Assembly (NCBI RefSeq): GCF_001577835.2
Contig: NC_029547.1
Location: forward strand, 59,548,112 to 59,612,111
Direction of reading: 5' to 3'
DNA from: Coturnix japonica
Taxonomy: Eukaryota; Chordata; Aves; Galliformes; Phasianidae
DNA length: 64,000 nt
Shown one piece after another: positions 49,046 through 61,622 of this stretch. How positions within the stretch are numbered: position 1 is the first letter of the stretch; each line of letters starts with the position of its first letter. A program made the position numbers and the translations under genes. Below the pieces are notes generated by a model that worked only from the letters and a program-made list of their open reading frames with translations, searched no databases and was not told the origin of the DNA.

Positions 49046-49912
49046 AGTATGAGACACTACCACATCACTGGGCAACCTCTTCCAGTACCTCACCTTCCTC
49101 ACTGTAAAGGATTTTTTCCTTATATCTAACTTAGATCTACCCTCTTTGAGCTTGAAACCATTTCCCCTTGTTCTGCCACCACAGACCTTGCTCAAGAGTC
49201 TGTTCCCTTCTTTCCTGTAGCCCCACCTTAAATACTGAAAGGCTGTTCTCAGGTCACCTCACAGCCTTCTCTTCTCCAGGCTGAACAGCCCCAGCTCTCT
49301 CAGCCTGTCCTCATAGTACAGATATTCCATTCCTTAGATAATTTTCATGGTCCTCCTCTGGATGCACTCCATCAGGTCTATGCCTGCTGGTGTGTCAGTT
49401 TTATATCCTAGTTTTATATCATCAGTAAACTTGCCAAGGGTGGACTCTATCCCTCCGTCTATGTCAATGATGAATGTGCTGAACAAGACCAGACCCTGTA
49501 GTGACCCCTTTGGAACACTGCTAGTTAAAGGCCTCCAATCACATTCTGCCATTGATAACAACCCTCTGAGTTCTGTCAGTCAGCCACTTCACCACCCACT
49601 TATCTGTCCCATTCTAAGTTTCCTAACATTAATGATGTAGCAGATGGTGTCAAATGCCTTGCTGAATTCAAAGTACACAACATCCTCTGTTCTCTCTCCA
49701 TCTACTCAGCCAGTGATGACATCATAGAAGGCTACCAGGTTGGTCAAGCATGATTTCCCCTTGGTGAATCCATGTTGACTACTCCTGATAACCTTCTTCT
49801 CTTCCAATTGCTTGGAGATGGTGTCCAGAACAAGCTGTTCCATCACCTTTCCAAGGATGGAGTTGAGGCAAACCTGCAGTTTCCTAGAAGACTGGAAGCT
49901 CAGGTTCATTAA
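49046..49912 (-). repeat. CR1 LINE with reverse transcriptase remnant, antisense
   Basis: Antisense CR1 lacking the extreme 3' end. The minus-strand frame at 49,706-49,909 reads [18 protein letters not shown] and then [20 protein letters not shown], an unmistakable CR1 reverse transcriptase block. The frame at 49,334-49,561 (VPKGSLQGLVLF, then FTDDIKLG) is the downstream catalytic region with the active-site motif degraded. It is broken by frame changes and a missing segment between the blocks. Confidence 0.96.
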
Positions 49913-52539
49913 AATTAATTGTTATTAATTTTGTTATTATATGTTTATTTGTAAACTACAGAAAACAGTTTTTCTCTGGATTGTTTTTGAATGCTTCCAA
50001 GACACAGATCAATTACTTCTAATATATTCATTGTTTTCATCTTGAATTTCTTTTATAATCATTTTTTCTTCATTGCTTTTTGGTTTTGCACTTGTCATCA
50101 CACACTATCTATGTTTGCTGGTTGTATGGAAAAACAATCATTCTTTCTGCTTGTATCTCTTTTAATTCAGATCTGGAAAGGAAGGAAAATAATCTAATCA
50201 GTGTCCTTAAAACTCAGGAGCCCATGGCTTTCAGTGCCAGCGCTCTAAGCAGTAGATGGGTTGTTACAAAGACACTTGAATTCTGCAGTCTTAAATGCTG
50301 ACTTGGGGTATAAGTGATGTGCAGATACAGACAGCATGTGGCTCAGTGGCAGAAACCTGATAAACTGATGTATTTGCGTGCCCTGCAAGCCCAAGCAAGG
50401 GCTGCTTGCCAGGGTTTGTGCAGAGAATGCGGAGCAGCTCACTGACTTCTCTGACCATTTGGGTTTGTCTTTTAATCTCCATTTATGCATCCACTGAAAT
50501 AAAGTTTGTGCTGCACAAATTTAACTGCTGCTTCTTTTTCGTCCTATCTGTCCTAAAACATTTTACATTATGGCCTGCTTTTTGCAAAGTTAAGATAGGA
50601 TGCGATGCATGAGTGGAGATTTGTTGGATCAGTTCTGAGTACACACATTGAAAAACTATGGTATGTACCATAAGGACAATGTGGAAAAGAAACAGAATGA
50701 AGACTGAAAGAAAAAAGATGGGAAAACTGTAGATATAATTCTTTTTAATGGACAGGCTGGGTGCAACAAAGACATCCTTCCCACTCAAAAGTTATGGGCT
50801 AGTAGTTTTCTCTAAACACCCAGATGAAAATAAGTCCCTACCTATAAATGGTAAAATGAGATCGTAGTGTACATGGCTATCCAGGACAATCTGTCTATGG
50901 AGAAGTGAAATTCATTGAGCAATATAACTGTATACCTCAAGATATGAATATTATGAGCATGATCTATAAAAATAATTACAACAGCAATGGATCTGCGTGG
51001 AGGAAAGAAAAAAATCTTGCAGAATTCTAACACATTATTGAATTCCAAAGGATCTGAAAAGCCAGGAGGTAGCAATAAATTCAGAAATGTCTTGCCTTTA
51101 TTACTGCTAAGATAATTTGTAGCTCTCAAGATGCAAACTGTTAAATAAAAAGGGTCAGTAAATACTGATTATTATTAATATCCTAGGCTTATAAAGGATC
51201 ACAGAAGTCAAAGAAATTAATTGAATACTCTCTTGGTACTCAGGAAGTGATTTAACTTACCCCAACAGCCTCATAATATACAACTGGTTTTGTCTTGTCA
51301 GAATTTCTCTCTTGCTGTGAAGTTCATTCATCTTCTGACTGTGAAGTACAAACAGGGTACCAAGATAATCTGTTTGATAGTGGCCAAGGAGGAGAATGTG
51401 CCAACACAAAGGGACTCAAAATGTGTTATTTTCTTTACAGAAATGGGACTGAGGTAGCAAAGGACAGGACCGCAAGAGCTCTTCTTCCTATGTGCTAGCT
51501 AGGCTTTTCTTTATCACTTGATAAGGTACATGAGGAGGAGCTTTAAGGACACTGGAGGCAGTGTACAACTCTTTCTTCACAGCACTTCTATCTCAGTCCA
51601 TGTTGCAATTCAAATACCTACAGCAGTGCTCTCCCAGGAGCAACCCAGAGGAACCAATGCTACTTAAATTGTTATTAATCATATTTCTGGAAGTCATGCT
51701 GCTTATTTCTCAGTATCCTTTCTTCCATACATAAACTTGGAAGAAAGATCCTGAGGTGTCTCGTTTCTGTGAGAACAGTGGTTTTCAGGGAACAGTGGAA
51801 GAGTGCTCCCCTTTCTTTCTTCAGAGCATAAGGACAGAACGAAATGCTCTGTTTCTTATGAGGAAAAAACAATACAAGATTCTGGAATAATGTAAGTCTG
51901 TACCTGGAAATCTTGGTATCAAATGTAAAGTCTCACTCATGCTGCAAACAAATAAAGAACTGACCAAGACTTGTTTTCATCTTTCAGCTGCACAAAACAG
52001 AGCTCCAAGGCAGCCACAATATGAGCAGCTTTACACTGTCTGAATATCACGATTCTTTTGCACCAATAGGCTTTGCACTGATGACTGGTGAATTCAGACA
52101 TGATTAATAACAGCCAGAAAATCAATGCATAAAGATATATGAAAAATAACTTTTCAAGTTAGTTCAAATGCTGGAAATTATTGCAGACTGGTTATTTGAA
52201 TACTTTTAAAGCAAACCAAGTAACCTTTTAAAATTCAGAAGTTTTTATTATAAATCCTGGAAGGTTTGATTCTGCTACCTTTTAAATAAGCAGAAGTTAT
52301 CCCTTTGGTTTATGTAGGTGCTAAGTCACTCTTCAGCCAAGGAATACTGTATCTACAAGAACAAAGGGATTATTTATCCATTTTGAAAAGTTCCAAGAAA
52401 TTTTGTCTTGATACAGAAACACATAACACAGCAGTCCATACTCAGAGAGCCACGGAATAATTTGCTGAATATCAAATCCACATCCGTGCCAGAAGCAGGG
52501 TCACCTGGAGCATGTTGCTGTAGAATATGGCCAGTTGAG
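49913..52539. other. Intergenic, no gene recognised
   Basis: AT-rich; the frames here have no recognisable domain. Confidence 0.45.
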
Positions 52540-53420
52540 CTTTAAGTATCTCCAAGAATAAAGACTACACAACTTTTCTGGTTAATTTGTTCCTACATTT
52601 GAGAACTCACATTGGAAATGTTTCCTCATTTCGTGCCCTTTTTCTGGGCACCAATGGGAAGTCGGGCTTTGTCTTCATTATTTGCTTCCATCAGATATTT
52701 ATACACACAGCTAAAATATCCCTGAGCCTTCTCTTCTTCAGTCTGAGCAATACTAGTTCTCTCAGCCTCTTCTCATAGGAGATGAGCTCCAGATATTTAA
52801 TCATTTTTGTAGTCCTTAGCTTGGCTGCCTCTAATAGGGAGAGCTTCACATCTCCCTTGTACTGGGGAGCCCAGAACTGGACAGAGTAGCCCAGGTATGG
52901 TCATACCAGAGCTAAACTGACTTTGTGCCACTGATCATAATCCTCTAAGCTCAGCTGTTCAATTTCTTGCTTCTTTTCCTGCTTGTTCTTCCTGATAATA
53001 GGTGTGATATTTGCTTTCTCCTAGTCCTCAGTAACCTCCTTGATCACCACGATCATTTAGAAGTAAGAGTTGACTCAAACTGCACTTGTGCATGCACTCT
53101 GCCATGCCCTATGAATTTATATTTGCCCAGTTTGCTTAAATATTACTGAAGCTGATCCCCTCTGCTGAGCCTACATCCTTCTTTTTGGCTAGCTCCCTCC
53201 TCCCAGGATACTAAACTCTATCATCTCCTGGACTGCATATAACTTTGCAGTGGCTCAAGTCACCTCTGAATATGAAGCTCTGTGCACATGAGTCTTCTTC
53301 CATTTCTTGGAAAAAGGCCTCATCAACTTCTTCCTGACTACATGGTCTGTTGTCATAGTATGGTTCCTCCACAACGTTGCAGATTATGATATTCCCCCTA
53401 AGCCCAGTCGATGAAGTCTC
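52540..53420 (-). repeat. Old, diverged CR1 LINE, antisense
   Basis: Antisense CR1 recognised by GAGCCTTCTCTTCTTCAGTC, TCTCAGCCTCTTCTCATAGG and a reverse transcriptase segment near 52,980-53,060. Much more diverged than the copies at 44,214 and 49,046. The left limit is uncertain. Confidence 0.82.
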
Positions 53421-53440
53421 AGTGGTTAGTGATTACCTCC

Positions 53441-53464
53441 TAGGGATAGGGATAGGGATAGGGG
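53441..53464. repeat. (TAGGGA)4 short G-rich repeat
   Basis: Four TAGGGA units. Its four GGG runs could form a G-quadruplex. It resembles but is not the telomeric hexamer TTAGGG. Confidence 0.85.
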
Positions 53465-56400
53465 AAGCTTAATGCCTTGAGCTGTGCTGTTTTGTCGCCT
53501 GTTTTAGGCAGGAGCCACTGTTCAGAATCTTGGGCTTGAATACTTAACTTCTGGATCTGAAAAAAGAATGACAATTTGTATTCCAAGTGGTTACCAAAGT
53601 TTGTCTTTAAACAACTTCAACCAGTGGGATACTGACCTGTTTATTTATTTGCCTGCTTTTGTAGGCTTTTCAGATGATGTTGTTAACAGGTGAGACTCAT
53701 CGGTTTTATGCTTCAAGCCCTGGAAAGAGCACTGTGTTGAAAACAAGTCTTCAGTATTATGTAATTAATCATTTGGCTTTTATTAAACTATTTACATTAA
53801 TCTGAGTTTGCATCTTTTCAAAAAGCAGAAGAGCAAAGTTCATAGTTTGACAGAGACACAGAGAAGGTTGGACGTGTCTCACTTAAGAAATCCCTGTCCA
53901 CTGCAGATACTACTGTATACCTAATCCTACCTACTAGATTCGTGTTATTATGTAGAGTTTTGTCCAACCTGGAAAATATTTAATGGTAATGACTAAATTA
54001 CATATGGGGGGGGGGGGGGGGGCGAGGGGGAGGGGCAAGGTGAAGGAGCAGTTCTCAGAAATGTTACCAGCACCACAAGTGAATTGTTATTAATCTTTTA
54101 GCAGAGTTTAAGGCAGGACTTAAGAAAGCATGGGAAATATAATAAGACTGAAAACATGTTACTTGGGCTATCTAAAATTTAGTGAATGAGTTAATTAGTA
54201 CTTTGAAAGCCTCATGCAGCATACTCAGTAGTGGCTAACATTTGAATGCCAGACATCTTTGCACGTCGGCTTTTGAAGCCCTGAGAGATTTTGCCATTTG
54301 TTCCGAATAGGTCTGTCTTCAGGAGATAAGTCTCTCAGGTAATTTGAAGCACAGCCACAAAATGAAGTCCGTTTGATGGTCTGAGACTAGAAAATGTCTC
54401 TTACCCAATTAATTAATGCTGTTCTTTTAAAATTCCTGTTCATGTTCTGTTTTATATGTCATTCCCTCAGATGTCTGAACCCCTACATGCTTATTCCGGG
54501 ATTTTTTTCAGTGGTTCTGAAGAAGTGCCTCTGATGTAAGTAGCTGTGCTTTTTACCATGAGCTGGACAATTGTCCCCATCTCTTTTTGCATAAGCCTGC
54601 ATAGTGGCACACTCCCACCTGATCATTTCACATGGTCTCTGCTGCAGGGTTTAAGCCGCATTGACCTTTTTTTTACTGCAATATATTACACCCACCAGGC
54701 TAAGGATTATTTAACATCAGAAGCAAGCAGAGGATAGAGACAAAGGAGCTAAGCTCTCATTCTCTGTAGTGTTGCCTGCTTCATTTTCCTTTAATATTGC
54801 AATTGAAGTTACATGCTCTGAAGATTTCCTTTAACATTTATACCTTTTTTTTCTCCCCATTGAATATGTGGCTGCTAGTGCTGAGTGCAAAAGTGATTTC
54901 TAGCTACAAAGCCCCTGCATTATTTAAGCTTTCATCTCTATTATGTAGTTACTTTATTAATACCTTCTTTAAAATCATGACCTTAATTCACTGTTTAAAG
55001 GGACAAAGGCAAATGTCTCAGTCAGTGACACGTTTCTCATTTTAAAGAGAGATAAACCTCCTGCTCAGCCTGGAATTATGGAAGATGGAAATGTAGGAAG
55101 CATTTCTCAGTATGCGTATTCTGTGAAACCCGCTCCAAGGCAGCAAATGCCACTTCTGAGCCCACTGCCGTCATCAGCCATTTTACAGATAAGTAATGTT
55201 CTTGTGTGCATGGCAGACATCTTGCAGAGAAATAGTATCGCTCATGTGTGGCAGCCAGCAGGAGACATTGTTGAACAGTACCCATCCTTTATTAGCGCTG
55301 CTTTAATGAGCAGGAAAAAGACACTGTTTTATTTTGAGCACTCTGTAGGTACCGGAAAATTGTATTGCTCTTACAGGAACGATATTAAAGATTTTACTTT
55401 TCTTGCTTACATACCGCAGTGCTGTGAGGTGGTCTAAAGGCCATAACATTAAACTGTCACACATCTAGAGAAATCACGATATTTATCCTTCAGTCCATGT
55501 GAGTTTTGTGTTGAAATATGTGTGAAAGTGATTCACAAATACCTCAAACAAGGCTTAAGCCTTCATTTTCTTACTCCCAGCTCCTCCACTCCCTTCCCTT
55601 TCTTCCCACTTAACTCTCATCTTACTGGTGATCTTAACATACTCACTGAGATGGGATGCTGGAATCAGAAAGATAAAACGTGTTTTTCTAAAAGCTATGC
55701 ATTCTTAAAGAAAAAAAGAAATGCAAAGGAAGAAAATGAAATAAGGGCTTGCTAATGCAATACTTTAAGTAACTTTCACAACTGATGGTGATCTGTAGTA
55801 CCACTGGAATTATATCATTTTCAGACACTGTAAAACTATAGTGCACTGCTAAATCCAATATCAGAAACTAAAACAGTGTGTTGGGTGCACTGCTAAAAGC
55901 TTGGTGTTCTTTGTAACACAGGGTACTGGTGCTGCTCTTTGTGAAACTGAGAGAAAAAAGGAGAGATTAATATTGAAAATAGATACCAAATAGCCAGAGT
56001 TGTCAGACATGATTTGCCAGACTTTTGATCAGAATAATATTATTTTCTATGACATTTTTATTTATTTATTTTTTTTAAATCAGTAACTGAGATCCACAGT
56101 ACTTTTGTTTGCAGTAAGAATCATAGGGGTTATTAACCCTATCAGTACTTCACCACAGCATTCCTTCCTGTCCACTTCTTAGACAACATTTCTGGGAGGC
56201 TTTTGTAAAGCCAGTCCATGCTTTGCTCTTGTGAATATAATGTGTTTGTCTCCTCGGTGTTGCTTCATATTTTGCATAGGTGGCCACCCTGTACCTCCAG
56301 CCTGACAGCGTTGGGACGCATGAAATTCTACCACACAAGCAAAAGCAATGCTTCGTCCTGTGACATCCAGACCCTGCCTTGCATCATTTCTCCTCTATGT

Positions 56401-58234
56401 AATTTTCTCTTGTGCCATGCCATATCCTTGTTAATAACAGAAGGAATGCTATGTTAGTTTAACTTCACAGTTTTTGCCCAAGATTTAATACGTGGTATAA
56501 ATCAGAGAACTTGAGGTCTCAGAGCTGTTGCCCTTGACTCACTCTTCACTCTTGAAGAAAGTAATAGCTTCCCTCCCTTCTCCTCCCCATAGGATTTTTT
56601 TCTACATTTTCTTATATATTCCAGCTGATAATTATTTTCCTCACTGCATTTTACTTCCTTCTCTGTAAGACAGAATTTTATGCCTTATCTCTTTTTTGTT
56701 GATAGATTTTCTTCTCTGTCCTTGATTAGCAAATAACACCATTAAAGATTCAGAAACACTGTGACATCAGAATGACTTCTTTTTCATTCCCTTCTCTTTT
56801 CCATTTCTACTCCTATTTCTATTTCCATTTCCACTTCCAATTCATCCTTCTTTCCTTCTGAGACTTCATCCCTTCTGAGTCTGTTTAAGTACCTTTAATG
56901 AGATGGATTTGTTGTATTCTGGCCTGTGTGGCAAAGCCAGTTCTCCGCCTGTTGGCCTCATAGGAGCTCTGCATAGGCCACTGTCCCTGAGAAAGAGTTG
57001 TGTTGGCAGAGGGTACTCAGAAAGGTGACAGTCCACTACTTCTCATTAGAGTTTTGCACAGATTTCTTGTTCTGTGAGCAAAGAGGAATCAACTCCCGTC
57101 ACGGCCTTGTGTTACGTCTGGTCCCCAGCAGAAATTTCCAGTTATTACTATTTATGCCAGCTTCTATTTATGTGTCTTCATCTGCATACTATTTTTGAAA
57201 ATTACTGGCAGTACCTTTTAGGATAACCCAGTTGTTTATTCCATTTCAACTTGTAAATGGCAACACTGAAATATGACTGAGTTGCATGTATTCTAACCTG
57301 GCTGTTACAACTGGTCATTTTTGAGCAGTCATGCATTTTTCATAACTTTAGATGTGTCAGCAGTAAAAAAAGTAAAATAAAATAAAATAGAATGTCCATA
57401 GGCCTTTCTGCTGCTCAATATGGGCGAATGATTCCTTAAATGATCATGATCATTTTCAGTAATCCTTATGTCATCATTTTGCTCAATGATCTGCTAAAAC
57501 TTTTAAGATTAATGAAAGGAGCCACGATGCAAGTTGTACAAAATTGTATGCAATGCATGAAATAAGCAGTAGGGAAAATATATTTTAACATGAAGTTTTC
57601 AGTTACCACATGTCATTATGTTAAATGGAAACACACAGCTTTAAGAAAACTATGAAATAGCATAGAATTTTAAATCAGCAGTCTCCTGTTAATTGTATCT
57701 TAATAGGCAGAAACTGACTTCAGATATATCTGCCCAAAAGTTCAGGTGAAGAGAACTTTGTATTCTAGTTGCTATCCAGCCAGCCTTCCTGTCAAAACAT
57801 TGTACTCTGGGAGAAAACTGCTAATTCTTGTACAATTTTTACCTTACATTTCATCCCTACTGATACTCTAGTAGCAAGAAAATCATTAGACAGGCTAACA
57901 GAAGTGGAAATAGAGCTTTAAAAACTCAGAGGTAGCAGGATAAGTTAATAAGGACAAAATGTGTAACTGGCATTTCAGGAAGTGATCAAATATGCTTTGT
58001 CTCTTGTCAAATGAAAAATACCATTTAACAAGCTGCACTGTTTATACATGAAAAGAAATATATATAGAGAGAGAATGTGGATAGTATCACTGAAATGAGT
58101 TTATAGTTAATTAACAAATCATCTATACCAAGGTTTTCAATGCTTGTATTTACTTCAGCTCAGAATGTGCCCGCAAATCCACATACTGTCTTGTCTGAAG
58201 TAAGAATTCATGATGTAAATGATGCAACAACAAA
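53465..58234. other. Intergenic; candidate conserved non-coding blocks
   Basis: No gene is supported. The stretch 55,050-55,450, which includes an open plus-strand frame of 119 codons (55,078-55,437), has the even composition of conserved DNA but no recognisable domain. A poly(G) tract lies at 54,006-54,022, a pyrimidine hexamer-like run at 56,790-56,850 and a perfect 18-bp palindrome at 57,438-57,455. Confidence 0.4.
54006..54022. repeat. Poly(G)17 tract
   Basis: Seventeen uninterrupted G followed by further G-rich sequence (CGAGGGGGAGGGGC), with strong G-quadruplex potential. The count is probably unstable. Confidence 0.95.
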
Positions 58235-60070
58235 TCACATATTTGAAAGCCATCGGATTCTGACTGGGTTTTCAAATGGATTGTAATCTTTTCTTCCTAG
58301 AGTTGCTACACCTTCTTGCAATTTTCTGGCATCTTCCAGCCAAGGGAACATTAATACAAGTGCTTCTCTAACTGCAAGACTTGTTGATGTACCACAGAGG
58401 ACAGATGTTGCTATAGCTATATGTACCATGTTAAAGAAGAAAATTCACTATGCCATGCAAGAACTTTTAATACTCTTTTAAATAACATCTGAGAAACATA
58501 GATGGCACAAATAGATCTGATAATTTCCTTATCATATAATCAATTATACTTAAGAGCCAGAAAAGAAAGGTAATCCCTGATTACACTTAGGAAGCAACAT
58601 AGTTCAAGGATGCCCACAGTGAAAAAGTGGTGTTTAGTGTTGTTTTTCCATGGACCATGAGGCTACAGTCAGCTTTGCATAGAATAGTTCAGCTACATGC
58701 TTGTGGACATGGAAGAAAAGGGGTTGCTAATCATCAAGAAGACTGAAGGTTGTTGTCATACTGGTTAGATGAAAACAGTTTTAAAATCAGTTTCTTAAAT
58801 TTGTTGTGTCAGGGCATGTGAAGATAGCCTGCTTCCTTCTATTAAGAATAATAGAACAGGAGGATTTCACCTTCATATTTTATCCTGAGAGCTTCAAGTT
58901 CCTTTCGGTACTTCATTGACACATGATGTATTTTAGAGGGCAAGACTGATTTAACGTTCAGGAGTGGGAACGTTGAAACTTCTGCCCTGGCGGATTTTAG
59001 GAGCTTTGCATCACTCTGCAAAACTACAAAGAAACAAAACAAAAAGCAAAACAAAAAATCCAAACTAACCAAACCAAAAAAACCACAACCGATAGCAGAA
59101 ACCTTCAGAAATACAGAAAAATGAAATTACCAAGGAATAATCAAGCTGAAAACAATTCTTTTATATAAAAACATCCCCAAATACAATAATTTCTGGGGAA
59201 ATACTCTCATCAGGCTGCCTATGTTCTCACAGCTCAGTACATTGCCCCATGGAGGAAGCTGCTCCTATGATTTTCCTGTGAGCTGTTGTATTGTATTCCT
59301 CCTCTGAAGCCTGTAATAGCTGTTCTGCAGATCCTGCAGTGCTGTGCCTGGAAAACACATTTTCTTCCGTTGCTGCAATTTAATCTCAATAATATTGTTT
59401 GCAGCCTCAGTGAATGTACACTTTATCTTCCTCTTGAACAGATGATTTGGAGAGCTCCAAGTGTGTATTTTCATCTGCTGCAATGTTTGAATAAAGTTTT
59501 ACAAGGGCAGACTGACTTTCAGGATACTGCAAGTCAGTGAGTTTCCATCTTCATTTATTTGCTCCCTGCCAGTCCATGCCTCTTCATTATGCTCAGGTCA
59601 CCATTTTTATCCCCTGTTTTAGAACTGAAATTCCTTGTAATCAGAGGATGCTGAACAAATTCATCTGTCATATAACTTCACTGTAGTCAGAGCACTTGCA
59701 TGTGGGATAAACTTGGCCCAGACTTGTCATAATGTCTGTGAATTACTGCTTTAAATTTCTTCATTTTCATGGCTCTTGACTGCTTTGCTTGGTACTCAGA
59801 TTCAAGTAGTGGTCAGATTTATTGGGATTCTTCTGAGGGAGATTAAAATGAACTTGACACAGCATGGTTTACATCCTACTACATGATTCTCCTTACTCAG
59901 ATCCATTGTATACCTTCATATGGACAGCCAAATATGAATGGGAGGTAGGACCTGAAGATGATCCAAATGCATTCACACTTACTAATGAGGAGAGATTCAC
60001 TGGAGAACCAAACTGAGAGCATAATGTTAGTACCTTTTTGCAGCAAATCATGATTGCACAAAGGTAGTTT
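58235..60070 (-). other. Candidate C-terminal exons of an unidentified gene (four-exon chain)
   Basis: Read on the minus strand, four segments chain in phase. They are 60,034-60,070 (37 nt, KLPLCNHDLLQK), 59,422-59,477 (56 nt, DENTHLELSKSS), 58,871-59,015 (145 nt, including MKYRKELEALRIKYE) and 58,235-58,371 (137 nt, including FPWLEDARKLQEG and DYNPFENPVRI, then a stop). Each junction shows AG at the acceptor and GT at the donor. The joins are phase 1, phase 0 and phase 1, with no internal stop. The product would be acidic to mixed-charge with a likely short helix. I do not recognise the protein. Short exon-like ORFs with AG/GT borders arise by chance in AT-rich DNA, so this is a hypothesis. 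No poly(A) signal was assigned and no upstream exons were confirmed. Confidence 0.28.
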
Positions 60071-61479
60071 CTTTTAAATAATACAAAAATAAAGGTGCAA
60101 TTTTGATCGATGCTTGGTGAAACTCTGTTCTCCTATATAACGGACTATTCTATACAGTAACATGAATATAGTTTTGAACTGTGCTTCCCTGTTGACATCA
60201 CTAGAAATTCCAGATTTGGTAATGTTTCTTTTTTGTACCTGATCCAAAATGCATAATTGACATCTTTTCTACTGACAAGGAAATCCGTGCAGTGGACAAT
60301 TAATCAGTGATATCTGTCCCTGGCTTTGCAGTGTGGCAATGTCTACCTGTTGGAAAAGACACAAAATTTCTATCCCTTTGTGATACGTTTACATTCTACA
60401 GGGCCTTGCAGGATATCTTTCCATTGTGTTATTAGGAGATTTTGGCATAGGACATTGCAACTGAATAGCTTTTGTGCATTTTTTTCCCCATATGTGTTAC
60501 TTTTTCACAAGGTATCAGCACTATTGCCTGCATGACATATAGAACGTTATGTTGTCCTTCCAGAAATTGTTAAGCAACCTGTTGCTATGAGGGACTGGGC
60601 TACAGAACACAGCTAGGCCTACATGACAAGGCTTGAGCAAGAATTGGGAACCCAGTAACTGTAGGGGAACTGTGGGTCACAATCATTGTAGTATTGACTC
60701 TACAACTTTGGAAATTAAGGTGAAGCACAGCCTTCTCAAGGGAATGGCTTACAAGGAGGTAAATAAAAAACCCCACCCTGGACAGGCTGTAAACTCCATT
60801 ATACCTGCTTTGGGGAACTGGGGGATGGAATTGGGGTCAACGGTAAGGGTGGAAATATTTTGTTGGTTGGTTGTTATAGTGTGTGCCTACCTGTTAGGAA
60901 ATCCACTGCTGCAAAGATGTAAAATACATGGTGGTTCATAGCAAATGCCACCTGAGCTTGGATCCTTGAACACAAGCATTCCTCATGCCTGGATCTGTCA
61001 TACCAGTCTGCAAGATGAATGTTCCTGCTAGGACATGAGATTTTTTCTCTTCATTCCAGCTGATGCTTCTGAAGCAATACCATAACAGTTATGTGTACGA
61101 CCCAAGGGGAAGATTTAATCACTTTCCGGTCAACATGTGTGAACCCTCGGTAGGTACTGAATGATGTGTATTTAAACATGACAATATGCAGGGCCAATCA
61201 AACTGAAAATGACTGGGTGGTATATTTGATGAAAAGAGATCAAGTTCATCAGGGAGTTCCTCTAACTGCCTTACACTTGGACAAGTATTAGGAAAATTCA
61301 TACATTGAACCAACTGCATAATGAAAATACGAGAGCTGAACATCAAAAGAGAGCTGAATATCTAAGGGAACTGATCAAATTGAATTAAAAATTGCATTTA
61401 GTGCCCTCTGGTATACCTAGAATGACCAGATGGAGATTTGTACAAAATGCCTCGGTGGGTCATCATGGGCTGTCTCCAT
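60071..61479. other. Intergenic or intronic, no confirmed gene
   Basis: Contains two further exon-like pieces that could not be linked. One is on the plus strand, 61,061-61,150 (LMLLKQYHNSYVYDPRGRF, bordered by TTCCAG and GTAGGT). The other is on the minus strand, near 61,195-61,280 (RQLEELPDELDLFSSN). Neither matches a family I know. Confidence 0.35.
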
Positions 61480-61622
61480 GAGTAAACTGCAGTTGGGCTG
61501 AAGAGAGAAATGGAACTGGTTTTATTGCTTTCCTGAGCAACCTGCTGTAGGGTCTTTGTCAGGGGGTTGGACTCTATGAAGGGGTTCCTTCTAATCCCCA
61601 CGATCCTGTGAGTTTGTGATAG
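61480..61622 (+). repeat. CR1 LINE 3' end, sense
   Basis: Sense CR1 3' end with CAGGGGGTTGGACTCTATGA and CCCCACGATCCTGTGAGTTT. The 5' limit is uncertain. Confidence 0.8.

Noticed and set aside
53441-53464. Interstitial telomere repeat
   Set aside because: The unit is TAGGGA and not TTAGGG, and there are only four copies.
61061-61150. Plus-strand exon-like piece LMLLKQYHNSYVYDPRGRF
   Set aside because: It has good AG/GT borders but could not be linked in phase to any other segment, including 63,136-63,189. A single short open piece is expected by chance.
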